Shown here one piece after another: positions 1 to 7,511 of a stretch of 9,877 nucleotides of DNA. This DNA comes from Spirochaetia bacterium UBA5368. Its GTDB lineage: Bacteria > Spirochaetota > UBA4802 > UBA5368. The stretch covers positions 1 to 9,877 of the forward strand of contig DHPI01000005.1 in the NCBI GenBank assembly GCA_002407865.1. The letters run 5' to 3'. Position 1 is the stretch's first letter. Each line of letters opens with the position of its first letter. The position numbers and the translations under genes were made by a program. Below the pieces are notes generated by a model, which was not told the DNA's origin, searched no databases, and saw only the letters and a list, made by a program, of their open reading frames with translations.

Positions 1-164
1 CAGCCGCATGTCGTGTCGGGGAAGCCGTCCATTTTCGCCCTGCGCACCAGGCTTACGGGGTCGGCGGAGGTAATGAATATATTGTTCAAATCCACCGGGC
101 GGCGTCCCGCAGCGTAGAGTATCTCGACGGGTATTGTTGACGTGATGCCGATTGTGGTATCCAT
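1..164 (-). CDS. 2-hydroxyacyl-CoA dehydratase family protein (HgdB/D-component type), 5' end only
   Basis: This gene starts at ATG 164-162 on the minus strand and runs off the left edge, so only the first 54 codons are visible. The translation contains GITSTIPVEILYAAG followed by RPVDLNNIFIT, and later KMDGFPDTTCG. This pattern is typical of the N-terminus of 2-hydroxyacyl-CoA dehydratase subunits (PF06050; HgdB and benzoyl-CoA reductase relatives), where the Cys after GFP usually binds the iron-sulfur cluster. Characterised members remove water from (R)-2-hydroxyacyl-CoA, or carry out related one-electron reductions, in anaerobes, and need an ATP-dependent activase. The activase is not in this window. 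No good Shine-Dalgarno sequence is visible: a GGAG lies 13 nt upstream, which is rather far. The gene is divergent from the phosphofructokinase. The exact substrate cannot be told from this fragment. Confidence 0.72.
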   Translation of the reverse strand, partial: MDTTIGITSTIPVEILYAAGRRPVDLNNIFITSADPVSLVRRAKMDGFPDTTCG

Positions 165-213
165 TGAGGCGGTCTGGCTCCATTTCGTAAACTGGCAAAC
201 TCTATCTGTGGCA

Positions 214-241
214 TGTATACTGTCATGTGGATATTTTTCAA
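214..241 (-). promoter_or_regulatory. Probable sigma-70 promoter for the dehydratase-family gene
   Basis: On the minus strand, TTGAAA (241-236) is followed after 16 nt by TATACA (219-214). Each box differs from consensus at one position. The predicted transcript would start near 207, giving a leader of roughly 43 nt before ATG 164. The flanking DNA (230-265) is strongly AT-rich, as upstream promoter DNA often is. This is read from the boxes alone. Confidence 0.5.
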
Positions 242-390
242 TTGAATTTAATTTATTTTTTAACGGCCGCGATTGAGTGCGTGCGAACCGGCATGTGAAA
301 TAATGATTTTCGTACGACATTATGTAAAATGCTTGAATTGCGTTGTATATGCGTTTTGATTATTGTAGATACGAAAAAGGAGCGGGAGCT

Positions 391-1683
391 ATGATTGAGC
401 GAAGCGATACGAACGTATATAGTCTCGGGGAATGCACACTGCCCTCTCCGCTGAGGGTGCCGCAGTTTATAGGGGAGGGCGAGCGCGTCATTCTTGACGT
501 GGAGTACGGTAAAGTTGAATCCGCGTTTGCGCGTAATGGCTGGGCGCCGTCGTTCGAGAACGCGGGCCCGCGAAAAATGATATATTTTAATCCCGTGGCC
601 ACACGGGCTGCTATTGTTACATGCGGGGGGCTGTGTCCAGGTCTCAACAATGTGATACGGGGACTGGTCATGTCGCTGTATTATCAATACGGCGTGACAT
701 CGATTTACGGAATCAGATACGGATACGAGGGATTGATTCCCTCATACGGGCACGAGTTTCTGCGGCTTACGCCCGAGAACGTTGACGAGCTTCCCGCATA
801 TGGCGGGAGCCTGCTGGGATCGTCGCGGGGCGATCAGGATGTCGTTGAAACGGTCAATACGCTGGAAAAGAACAATATTTCCATTCTTTTTACAATCGGC
901 GGCGATGGCACCCTCCGGGGGGCGCAGGATATATTTAATGAATGCCGGAAACGCGGATTGAAGATCGCCGTTGTCGGCATACCAAAAACGATCGACAACG
1001 ATATCAGTTTTGTGGACCGCACCTTCGGTTTCGAAACCGCCGTCTCCGAGGCAACGAGGGTGCTGAATGCCGCGCATGAAGAGGCGCGGGGCGCCCGGAA
1101 CGGCATAGGGCTCGTGAAGGTTATGGGGCGCGATTCAGGATTTATCGCGGCATATACCTCGCTTGCGTCGAATGTCGCGAATTATGTGCTTATCCCTGAA
1201 GTGAAATTCAAACTTGGAGGCGACGACGGCCTGCTTGCCCACCTGCAGGCGCGGCTGGTGCAGAAACGCCATGCGGTGATTCTTGTCGCCGAGGGCGCCG
1301 GGCAGGATTTTTTTGAAGACCGAAATGAAGTTGACGCGTCGGGAAACAAAAAATACGGGGATATCGGCGCGTATCTGCGTGATGAAATACGCGGATACTT
1401 CGAGAAAATAAATTTCCATGTCAACCTTAAGTACATCGACCCGAGTTACTTTATCAGGAGTGTCCCCGCATCGGCGGACGACGCGGTCTATTGCATTATG
1501 CTGGCCCAGAATGCGGTTCATGGCGCGATGGCAGGCAAAAGCGGCATGGTGGTGGGGCGATGGAATTCGTATTTTACGTTTATACCCATTTCAATGGCGG
1601 TGCGCCAGAGAAAGAAGGTCGATCCCAACGGCTACCTGTGGTCCATCGTGAAGGGCGCGACCGGGCAACAGGATTTCGTGTAA
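391..1683 (+). CDS. pfkA: 6-phosphofructokinase, group III / trypanosome-plant-spirochaete type, probably ATP-dependent
   Basis: Phosphorylates fructose 6-phosphate to fructose 1,6-bisphosphate in cytosolic glycolysis. The protein is 430 aa. ATG 391 is chosen over the in-frame ATG 343 because AAGGAG (377-382) lies 8 nt before it. Visible motifs are CGGLCPGLN (78-86, phosphate-donor loop), GIRYGYEGL (107-115), GGDGT (170-174), PKTIDND (198-204, with the catalytic Asp in TIDND), MGRDSGF (245-251) and YIDPSYFIRS (348-357, sugar-phosphate site). The residue after GGD is Gly, as in ATP-using enzymes (PPi enzymes usually have Asp there), while the Lys in PKTIDND is shared with PPi-type and plant/trypanosomatid enzymes. 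The Gly plus Lys combination is that of the ATP-dependent trypanosomatid and plant enzymes, so ATP use is inferred. The N-terminal extension of about 70 residues before the Rossmann-like core also fits this clade. The gene converges on mrfB, with 7 bp between stop codons. Confidence 0.93.
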   Translation: MIERSDTNVYSLGECTLPSPLRVPQFIGEGERVILDVEYGKVESAFARNGWAPSFENAGPRKMIYFNPVATRAAIVTCGGLCPGLNNVIRGLVMSLYYQYGVTSIYGIRYGYEGLIPSYGHEFLRLTPENVDELPAYGGSLLGSSRGDQDVVETVNTLEKNNISILFTIGGDGTLRGAQDIFNECRKRGLKIAVVGIPKTIDNDISFVDRTFGFETAVSEATRVLNAAHEEARGARNGIGLVKVMGRDSGFIAAYTSLASNVANYVLIPEVKFKLGGDDGLLAHLQARLVQKRHAVILVAEGAGQDFFEDRNEVDASGNKKYGDIGAYLRDEIRGYFEKINFHVNLKYIDPSYFIRSVPASADDAVYCIMLAQNAVHGAMAGKSGMVVGRWNSYFTFIPISMAVRQRKKVDPNGYLWSIVKGATGQQDFV

Positions 1684-1690
1684 CGCGTTG

Positions 1691-2899
1691 TTATCCTGAA
1701 GCGTTTATGCGGCGCGTGAGCCGTGTCATCCGCCTGAAAAACCGTTCCCGGTACATCGCCCGGTGATGCGGCGCAAGCGGCTCCATTCGCGGTGAAAAAT
1801 ATCCGTCATCGAGCAGGGTTATAGCCATCTGTGAATACTCGCGCGCCCGGGAGAACTTTTTTTCCCGATGCTCGTAGTGTTTCGCGAGCTCTTCAAGCGC
1901 GTACAGCGACATGTCGCGCTTCAGGAAGCGCAGCATATCCTCCAGGCGGCCTGCGCGCTTCAGGGCGGCGCAGTAGTTTTTAAAAAGAAACCGCTCACGG
2001 TACATATCATTGCCGATGAATTCCATTACGTCGATAAACGCCGCCGCATGCTTTCTGCATAAATGGCGGGCGATTGAAAGCAGGGCGTTTCGCTCCATGC
2101 GGCGGTACTCGCGCGCGTCGACGGCGGCGTAGATGCTGTTCATAAGAACAAGTATCTGGCACATGGAAAAAACATCCAGTCGATTGTGCACTATCACGGC
2201 CGGGAGCCGGTCGGTTTCACCGTATTTCTGGTACGAAAAAAAAACGTCGGGAATGAGCCACCCGGGGATGTCGTCAGGGCGCGGTGTTCCGAGTACGTTC
2301 TCCTCCATGCTTTTGAGCGAGCAACTCGGCAGCGTTCTTTTGAATACCCGACGGCACGGATATACGAGGTCGATGACCGGCATCTCGACGGGAAAGCGCG
2401 GCACCGCGTTGATGCGGTAGCGGGATTTCAGAAGGGGGATGTCGAAGCTTTTGCCGTTGAATGTGACGATGGCGAGCGAGCGTTCGAAATACGGCAGCAG
2501 ATACTCTAAAATGGCGGCTTCCGCCGCATAATCCTCCATGAAAAACTGTTCGATGATGAAATCGCCGTTCTTGAAATACCCGATGCCGGTAAGAAATGGG
2601 TAATTGCCCGCGCCGATGGAAAGCGAGGTCGTTTCCAGATCGAGAAAAAGCAGGCGCTCGACATCGGGAGCCAAGCCTGTTGTGTTGAATTTACAGAACG
2701 ATTCGATTGAGAGCGGGCAACAGCGGATGCCCGGCGCCGAAACAATGTCGCTGGCCGTATATGCCGTCGTAAACCGCCAGATCGTCCCTGATGTGTGCGG
2801 AACCGGTTCGGCGCCGATTGCGGTAAGCGTACCCTGCGGTGCCGGCGGCTTTTCCGTTCCGCGCCTGTCGTATATCTTTAGTTTATCCTTCAGATCCAT
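1691..2899 (-). CDS. mrfB: MrfB (YprB)-type DEDDh exonuclease of the mitomycin-repair pair
   Basis: A 402-aa RNase H-like (DEDDh) nuclease, close in length to B. subtilis YprB/MrfB, which works with the helicase MrfA in a UvrABC-independent pathway that repairs mitomycin C damage. The catalytic set is readable: D87 and E89 in LFLDLETT, D153 in TFNGKSFD, and H238 plus D242 in VHNRLDVFS. The first 80 residues are a low-homology leader with CCPLSIESF at 60-68. After the nuclease domain, roughly residues 265-365 look all-helical and TPR-like (RAGRLEDMLRFLKRD, then EELAKHYEHREKKFSRA), which could bind a partner. The start codon lies inside the end of mrfA (17-bp overlap) with no clear Shine-Dalgarno sequence, so translation is probably coupled to mrfA. 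The function is transferred from family and gene order; I see no missing key residue. Confidence 0.9.
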   Translation of the reverse strand: MDLKDKLKIYDRRGTEKPPAPQGTLTAIGAEPVPHTSGTIWRFTTAYTASDIVSAPGIRCCPLSIESFCKFNTTGLAPDVERLLFLDLETTSLSIGAGNYPFLTGIGYFKNGDFIIEQFFMEDYAAEAAILEYLLPYFERSLAIVTFNGKSFDIPLLKSRYRINAVPRFPVEMPVIDLVYPCRRVFKRTLPSCSLKSMEENVLGTPRPDDIPGWLIPDVFFSYQKYGETDRLPAVIVHNRLDVFSMCQILVLMNSIYAAVDAREYRRMERNALLSIARHLCRKHAAAFIDVMEFIGNDMYRERFLFKNYCAALKRAGRLEDMLRFLKRDMSLYALEELAKHYEHREKKFSRAREYSQMAITLLDDGYFSPRMEPLAPHHRAMYRERFFRRMTRLTRRINASG

Positions 2900-5153
2900 G
2901 CGCCAGCGTGTGCAGCACCCGTATCACGTAATGTTTTATGTGTTCATCGTCGGAGGGCAGGGGGCCGATGCAGCCGGGGCACCCTGAGGCGCACCCGCAT
3001 CCGTTGACGATTCTGATTGATTCTTCCGCGATGAGGCCGATGATGTCGTACACGCGTGCGGCAATACCAACGCCGCCGGGGATCGCGTCGTACAAAAATA
3101 CCGATGGCTTGCCGCTGTAGTTGGACCGCGTCTGATGCACAACCTGTATGTCGCTGTAATCGGAAAGTGTGAAAATCGGCGCGATGTTGCGGAGTATGTA
3201 CGCGATTGAATAAAGGATCCTGCCGGTCATAGGTTTGCCCGCGATGGAATTGAGAGATTCTTCGTCAAAATCAATCCATGTCGCGGTTGTATGCATCTCG
3301 AGCTCGGGGAGGTTGATCTTTCCCCACCCTAAATTTTCGTGCGTGTTGAATTTAATTTTTTTAAACATGATCGTTTTGTTGCGTACGTTGATTTCCCCGC
3401 CGGCCACGGCAGCGTCGCAAAACGCCTTCTCCTGAAATTTTTCCAGTACGTGGATGTCGGTCTTGGTTTCGGCGTCGGTATAATAATCCGATTCGACCTC
3501 ATGGCAGAATGCCATGCGCCGTTCCCAGTCCAGATTGTCGATGTAGTATTGCCTCCCCTGATGAATGTAGATCGCGTCGTTGTGTATAAACGTCGGCGCC
3601 GAGTAGTAGTCGACCTCTCCAATTACGCGCGAACGCTCATCGTTGTCGACGATGACGAAGTTCTCGTGTGATGCGCTGCGCAGCGAAATCTCGTTTGCCG
3701 GATAGATGTCGCTCATCCAGTGAAACTTACCGCCGCTGTGTTTTACAATGCCCTTTTCGTCGAGGTATTCGAGCATCTGGCGCGTGGTGACAAGATGGCG
3801 CGAAAAGCGCTCCTCTTCGGAAAACGGCAGCTCGAATGCGGCGCACTTGATATGGTCCATGAGGATAAGCAGGTTGTCCGGATTGATAGTGGCGCTTTCG
3901 GGGTTCGACTTGATAAGGAAGTCCGCATTTGCCGCAATGTACTGGTCGAGCGGCGACGATGTTGCGACGATGACGGCCAGCGATGGCTTCCCCCGGCGTC
4001 CCGCGCGGCCGAGCTGCTGATGCATCGACGATATTGAGCCGGGGTAACCGACGGTGATCGCGGCGTCGAGCATGCCGATGTCAATGCCGAGCTCGAGGGC
4101 GTTCGTCGAGACGACGCCGAGGATTTTGCCGCCGCGAAGCCCCTGCTCGATGGCGCGCCGCTCGTTCGGAAGGTAGCCGCCGCGGTAGCCGGCGATCCTG
4201 CCGTTCAGCTCGGGGCACTGTTCGCGGAGATATGTCGAGATGATCTCCACGCGCAGCCTGCTGCGGGCGAAAATCAGCACAGGGATCTTGTTTTTCAAAA
4301 GCAGCGAGCCTATTTTCGCGGCTTCCTTAACCGCGGAGGCGCGGATGCCAAGCTCCTGGTTGACGACGGGCGGATTGTAAAGAACATAGTTTTTCTCGCC
4401 GCGCGGCGCGCCGTTGTTGTCGATGAGCCTGAATTTTTTTTCGACAAGGCTTTCGGCGTGTTCGCGCGGATTGTGAATGGTTGCGGAACAGCAGATAAAC
4501 CGGGGATTCGCGTTATAAAATCGGCAGATGCGCTGGAGCCTTCGCATCAGGTTTGCGAAGTGCGAGCCGAACACGCCCCTGTATGAGTGGATTTCGTCTA
4601 TGACGACGAACTCGAGATTTTCGAAAAGCTTTACCCATATTGTGTGATGCGGCAGGATGCCGGAATGCAGCATATCGGGATTGGTGATTACGATGTTGCC
4701 GGCCGCGCGGATTGCCTTCCGTGCGGAATTCGGCGTGTCGCCGTCGAAGGTGAACGTCTTGATCTCGACACCGGTATCCGTGATAACGGTGTGCAGTTCG
4801 CTCAACTGGTCCTGCGAGAGCGCCTTTGTGGGGAAAAGGTAGAGGGCGCGCGCGCTGGGATTTTCAAGCATTCTGTTGAGCACCGGCAGGTTGTAGCACA
4901 GCGTTTTTCCCGATGCGGTTGGGGTCACCACGATGATGTCTTCCCCCCGGCGTACCGCATCGCACGCCTCACGCTGGTGCGAATACAGCTTTTGTATCCC
5001 CCTCTTTCTGTAAATATCGGTCAATTTTTCGTTCAGATGCGCGGGATATTGCGCATAGCTGCCTTCGTAACTGTCGTGTCGTATCCAGTATCTCACCTGT
5101 GAGGTAAACGGCTCGTAGGATTTAAGGTAATCGATAAGCTGCTCTATATTCAT
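2883..5153 (-). CDS. mrfA: MrfA (YprA)-type SF2 DNA helicase with DUF1998 zinc-binding C-terminus
   Basis: A 756-aa ATP-dependent DNA helicase, about the length of B. subtilis MrfA/YprA and related to eukaryotic Hrq1. MrfA unwinds damaged DNA for repair of mitomycin C lesions together with the nuclease MrfB. Helicase motifs in order are the Q-like LYSHQREA (56-63), Walker A TPTASGKT (77-84), FPTKALSQDQ (107-116), TNPDMLH (157-163), box II DEIH (186-189), SAT (223-225), RGGYLPNERR (324-333), STNALELGIDIG (349-360) and motif VI QQLGRAGRRG (379-388). The C-terminal DUF1998 region has YDAIPGGVGIA (688-698) and a four-Cys zinc site at C719, C721, C725 and C728. The gene is intact. It starts 110 bp after the acyl-CoA synthetase stop, behind its own candidate promoter, and overlaps mrfB. 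The ribosome-binding site is weak (ACGGA, 5 nt before ATG). Confidence 0.95.
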   Translation of the reverse strand: MNIEQLIDYLKSYEPFTSQVRYWIRHDSYEGSYAQYPAHLNEKLTDIYRKRGIQKLYSHQREACDAVRRGEDIIVVTPTASGKTLCYNLPVLNRMLENPSARALYLFPTKALSQDQLSELHTVITDTGVEIKTFTFDGDTPNSARKAIRAAGNIVITNPDMLHSGILPHHTIWVKLFENLEFVVIDEIHSYRGVFGSHFANLMRRLQRICRFYNANPRFICCSATIHNPREHAESLVEKKFRLIDNNGAPRGEKNYVLYNPPVVNQELGIRASAVKEAAKIGSLLLKNKIPVLIFARSRLRVEIISTYLREQCPELNGRIAGYRGGYLPNERRAIEQGLRGGKILGVVSTNALELGIDIGMLDAAITVGYPGSISSMHQQLGRAGRRGKPSLAVIVATSSPLDQYIAANADFLIKSNPESATINPDNLLILMDHIKCAAFELPFSEEERFSRHLVTTRQMLEYLDEKGIVKHSGGKFHWMSDIYPANEISLRSASHENFVIVDNDERSRVIGEVDYYSAPTFIHNDAIYIHQGRQYYIDNLDWERRMAFCHEVESDYYTDAETKTDIHVLEKFQEKAFCDAAVAGGEINVRNKTIMFKKIKFNTHENLGWGKINLPELEMHTTATWIDFDEESLNSIAGKPMTGRILYSIAYILRNIAPIFTLSDYSDIQVVHQTRSNYSGKPSVFLYDAIPGGVGIAARVYDIIGLIAEESIRIVNGCGCASGCPGCIGPLPSDDEHIKHYVIRVLHTLAHGSEG

Positions 5154-5205
5154 CGCGGTCCGTGTAACGTGGTATGGGTGTCTCTACGGCGTCATGTGTG
5201 TGCCG

Positions 5206-5223
5206 CACTATGTCACATTAGTG
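5206..5223. repeat. Imperfect palindrome at the expected mrfA transcription start
   Basis: CACTA (5206-5210) and TAGTG (5219-5223) are exact reverse complements, and the inner bases ATGT and ACAT also pair if one base is bulged. The site begins directly after the TATATA box of the candidate mrfA promoter, so it spans the likely transcription start. It could be an operator or a short 5' hairpin in the mRNA. No known regulator site is recognised. Confidence 0.4.
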
Positions 5224-5254
5224 TATATAGCGCAGAAACGGTTAAAATTGTCAA
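5224..5254 (-). promoter_or_regulatory. Candidate sigma-70 promoter for mrfAB
   Basis: On the minus strand a perfect TTGACA (5254-5249) is followed by TATATA (5229-5224). The 19-nt spacer is longer than the optimum of 17, which weakens the call. The -35 box begins about 10 bp after the acyl-CoA synthetase stop codon (5266-5264). Transcription would start near 5217 and leave a leader of about 64 nt before ATG 5153. The promoter implies that mrfAB can be expressed independently of the upstream synthetase. Confidence 0.5.
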
Positions 5255-5263
5255 ACCGAAATA

Positions 5264-7138
5264 TTACAGGTCGTCGGCGATGGAATCGCCGCTGGGGTAC
5301 ATTTTATCGATGATATCCTTGTATTTTTCGTGCACGAAGTGGCGCCTGAATTTGAAGGTCGGGGAGAGCTCTCCCGTTTTTGCGGAAAATTCGTGCGGCA
5401 AAAGCGTGAATTTCTTGATCTGTTCGTATTTCGCTAAAGTGTTCGAGATGGTGTTGATGCGCGTTTTATACAAATTGATCACATCCGGAAGAAGGATAAG
5501 CTCTTCATCGCTGTTGAAACGCAGATTGCGTTCCCGCGCGAATTTTCTCAAAAGCTGAAAGTTCGGCACCACCAGGGCGCTCAGGTATTTGCGCTTGTCG
5601 CCGACAACGCATATGTAACTTATCATTTCGTCGGCTTCGAATTTCTTTTCAATGTACAGCGGGGCCACGTTTTTGCCCGCCGAGGTGATGATGAGGTCTT
5701 TGATTCTGCCGGTAATCATGAGGTGAGAGTCGTCGTCGAATATGCCGATATCGCCGGTTTTAAAATATCCGTCGGGTGTGAACGCCCCCTCGTTTTCCTC
5801 GTCATTTTTAAAATAACCCTGAAACACCATGGGGCCCTTCACAATTATTTCGCCCTCATCCGAAATTTTTTCGGAAACGTTTTCGAGCGGCGGGCCCACC
5901 GTGCCGGGTTTGTTCTTTTCAGGCCTGTTGACATTGATGATAGGTCCTGTTTCGGTAAGGCCGTACCCTTCAATGATCGGAAGCCCGAGACCTCCAAAGA
6001 AATAGGCGATCTCCTGGGGAAGGGGCCCTCCGCCCGAGAAGAGTATTCGGATACGGTTCATGCCGATCGATCTGCGTAGTTGGCCGAGTACGGGAGCGAA
6101 GAGCAGGTTAAAAAAACGCAAAAACGGCGATACCGGTTTTCCGGTAGATGTGCAACGATAGCACGTTCTCCCGATTTTTATGGCAAGGCTGAAGACGGTT
6201 TTTTTGATCCCTTTCAGGTGGTTTATCTGATGTATGATGTTGATGCAGATTTTTTCGTACATCCGCGGCACAGAGCACATGATCGTTGGCCTGATGTCGG
6301 TAATGTTCTGTAAAATTTCCTCGGTCTCGAAGGTTTTCGTGATATACATCAGCGATCCGGCGGCGGCGCAGGAGAAAAGGTCGGCGGAAAGCCCGAATAT
6401 ATGACTGAACGGAAGGTGGGCAAGCCGCACGTCCTTGTCGCTTACTTTGAAGATGTCGACAAGCGCACGCTGGCAAATGAAATTGCCGTGGGAAAGCAGC
6501 ACGCCCTTCGGGACGCCTGTCGTTCCCGGCGTATATATCAGCGCCGCTGTTTGCTGTTCTGACAAAGCGCTCAGTATCGCTGCAACTTCGCCGATTCTTT
6601 TAGATTTTTTCCCTATTTCGATTAATTCCTCATACGACAGTACGTTATGATCCCGTATTTCGTCGTTACGCTTGAATGTGGTGACAATCTTTTTCAGCGG
6701 TGATTTCACCTTGTTAAGTATGGAAATAGCTTTCTGGTACTGTGGTATGTCGCCGACGAAAAGAATGCGGGAATTTGAATGGCGGATAAGGTATTCCGCT
6801 TCATCCTCGGTCGTCGTGGGATAGATCGGTACGAAAACCGCGCCGATCGAAAAAAGCGCGAATATGGAAATTGCGTATCGCATGGAATTCGGGGAGAAGA
6901 CCGCGACCGATTCGCCTTTTTCAACATTAAGCTCGAGCAGCCCGGCGGCGAGATAGAGCTGCTGTTCAAGAAATTCGGACGATTTTATTGGTATAAAATC
7001 CTGAGAAGCGATTCCATTTTTATCTTTGGCCATAAACGCAACCTTGTTCCAGTGCCGCATGTACGAATTGATTTCAATTGCGACGACTGAGGATTCTTTC
7101 AACGGCCCATCTGCAAACAGGTTACGTATATTGTCCAT
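5264..7138 (-). CDS. AMP-forming long-chain acyl-CoA synthetase (ANL superfamily)
   Basis: Activates a fatty acid with ATP to an acyl-adenylate and transfers it to CoA, for lipid synthesis or degradation. ATG 7138 (624 aa) is preferred because GGAG (7148-7145) lies 6 nt before it. In-frame ATGs at 7201 and 7195 would add about 20 residues but lack a Shine-Dalgarno sequence. Motifs, numbered from 7138, are the ATP loop YTPGTTGVPKG (202-212), HLPFSHIFG (241-249), SGGGPLP (368-374), EGYGLTETG (390-398), YFKTGDIG (458-465), GRIKDLI (477-483), SAGKN (486-490) and the C-terminal TGELSPTFKFRR (588-599). Overall form matches FadD15/FAA-type long-chain synthetases. The loop has Pro where Ser is usual (YTSGTTG). 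No transmembrane segment or signal peptide is evident. Chain length cannot be read from sequence. The gene is divergent from the cupin genes and upstream of mrfA on the same strand. Confidence 0.92.
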   Translation of the reverse strand: MDNIRNLFADGPLKESSVVAIEINSYMRHWNKVAFMAKDKNGIASQDFIPIKSSEFLEQQLYLAAGLLELNVEKGESVAVFSPNSMRYAISIFALFSIGAVFVPIYPTTTEDEAEYLIRHSNSRILFVGDIPQYQKAISILNKVKSPLKKIVTTFKRNDEIRDHNVLSYEELIEIGKKSKRIGEVAAILSALSEQQTAALIYTPGTTGVPKGVLLSHGNFICQRALVDIFKVSDKDVRLAHLPFSHIFGLSADLFSCAAAGSLMYITKTFETEEILQNITDIRPTIMCSVPRMYEKICINIIHQINHLKGIKKTVFSLAIKIGRTCYRCTSTGKPVSPFLRFFNLLFAPVLGQLRRSIGMNRIRILFSGGGPLPQEIAYFFGGLGLPIIEGYGLTETGPIINVNRPEKNKPGTVGPPLENVSEKISDEGEIIVKGPMVFQGYFKNDEENEGAFTPDGYFKTGDIGIFDDDSHLMITGRIKDLIITSAGKNVAPLYIEKKFEADEMISYICVVGDKRKYLSALVVPNFQLLRKFARERNLRFNSDEELILLPDVINLYKTRINTISNTLAKYEQIKKFTLLPHEFSAKTGELSPTFKFRRHFVHEKYKDIIDKMYPSGDSIADDL

Positions 7139-7511
7139 GAAACACTCCGCATCCGGTGAATTGAGTGCCAGCGGTAGTTCCGTACCATGCCGCATAATCA
7201 TCAGATTTAATCACGCACCGCATGGACACGCAAGTAAATAAATCTCATGTAAAAACAGCCGCTGCTATCAATAAGAATATATCGCGGTATTCGTCAATAC
7301 TTATATGGTTCTATCCTTGCATGCGTGCCGCCCTGGAAATGGATACCATGCGTACAAGACAGACGAGACAAAAGAGTACGAAGATTTACTGTATTTTTCT
7401 GGTTTTTTTGTCATTAATGATTTATACTGGTACATGTGCTACTATGGAGACAGGTAAGGCGGTGCTGAGGTGGCTAAAAAAAATGGGAAAAACACGCAAA
7501 AGGATGTCGTG
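7139..7511. other. 373-bp divergent intergenic region between acyl-CoA synthetase and cupin genes
   Basis: This gap must hold the promoters of both the synthetase (minus) and the cupin gene (plus). I found no textbook promoter. On the minus strand TTGACG (7297-7292) has only a poor -10 at normal spacing. On the plus strand TATACT (7423-7428) has no good -35. The segment 7380-7430 is T-rich. Overlapping inverted repeats lie at 7275-7300 and are listed separately. No RNA gene or transposon remnant is evident. Confidence 0.6.
7275..7300. repeat. Overlapping inverted repeats, possible operator
   Basis: GAATA (7275-7279) pairs with TATTC (7288-7292) across 8 nt, and GTATT (7287-7291) pairs with AATAC (7296-7300) across 4 nt. 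The two repeats share the central TATT element, giving three related half-sites in 26 bp. They cover the minus-strand TTGACG (7297-7292), which could be a -35 box for the synthetase gene. A binding site for the HTH-cupin regulator encoded nearby is one possibility. Arms of 5 bp can arise by chance. Confidence 0.35.

Noticed and set aside
343..390. Upstream in-frame ATG 343 as the phosphofructokinase start.
   Set aside because: ATG 391 has an AAGGAG at ideal spacing; the extra 16 residues show no family similarity and ATG 343 lacks a ribosome-binding site.
4587..5102. Long open frame (171 codons) antisense to mrfA.
   Set aside because: It overlaps the helicase motifs on the other strand, shows no domain of its own and has no ribosome-binding site worth noting.
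7470..7511. GTG 7470 as the start of the cupin-only gene.
   Set aside because: Its upstream AAGG is about 10 nt away, whereas ATG 7512 has AAGGA at 7 nt, and the added residues are a Lys/Asn-rich stretch without similarity to the paralogue.
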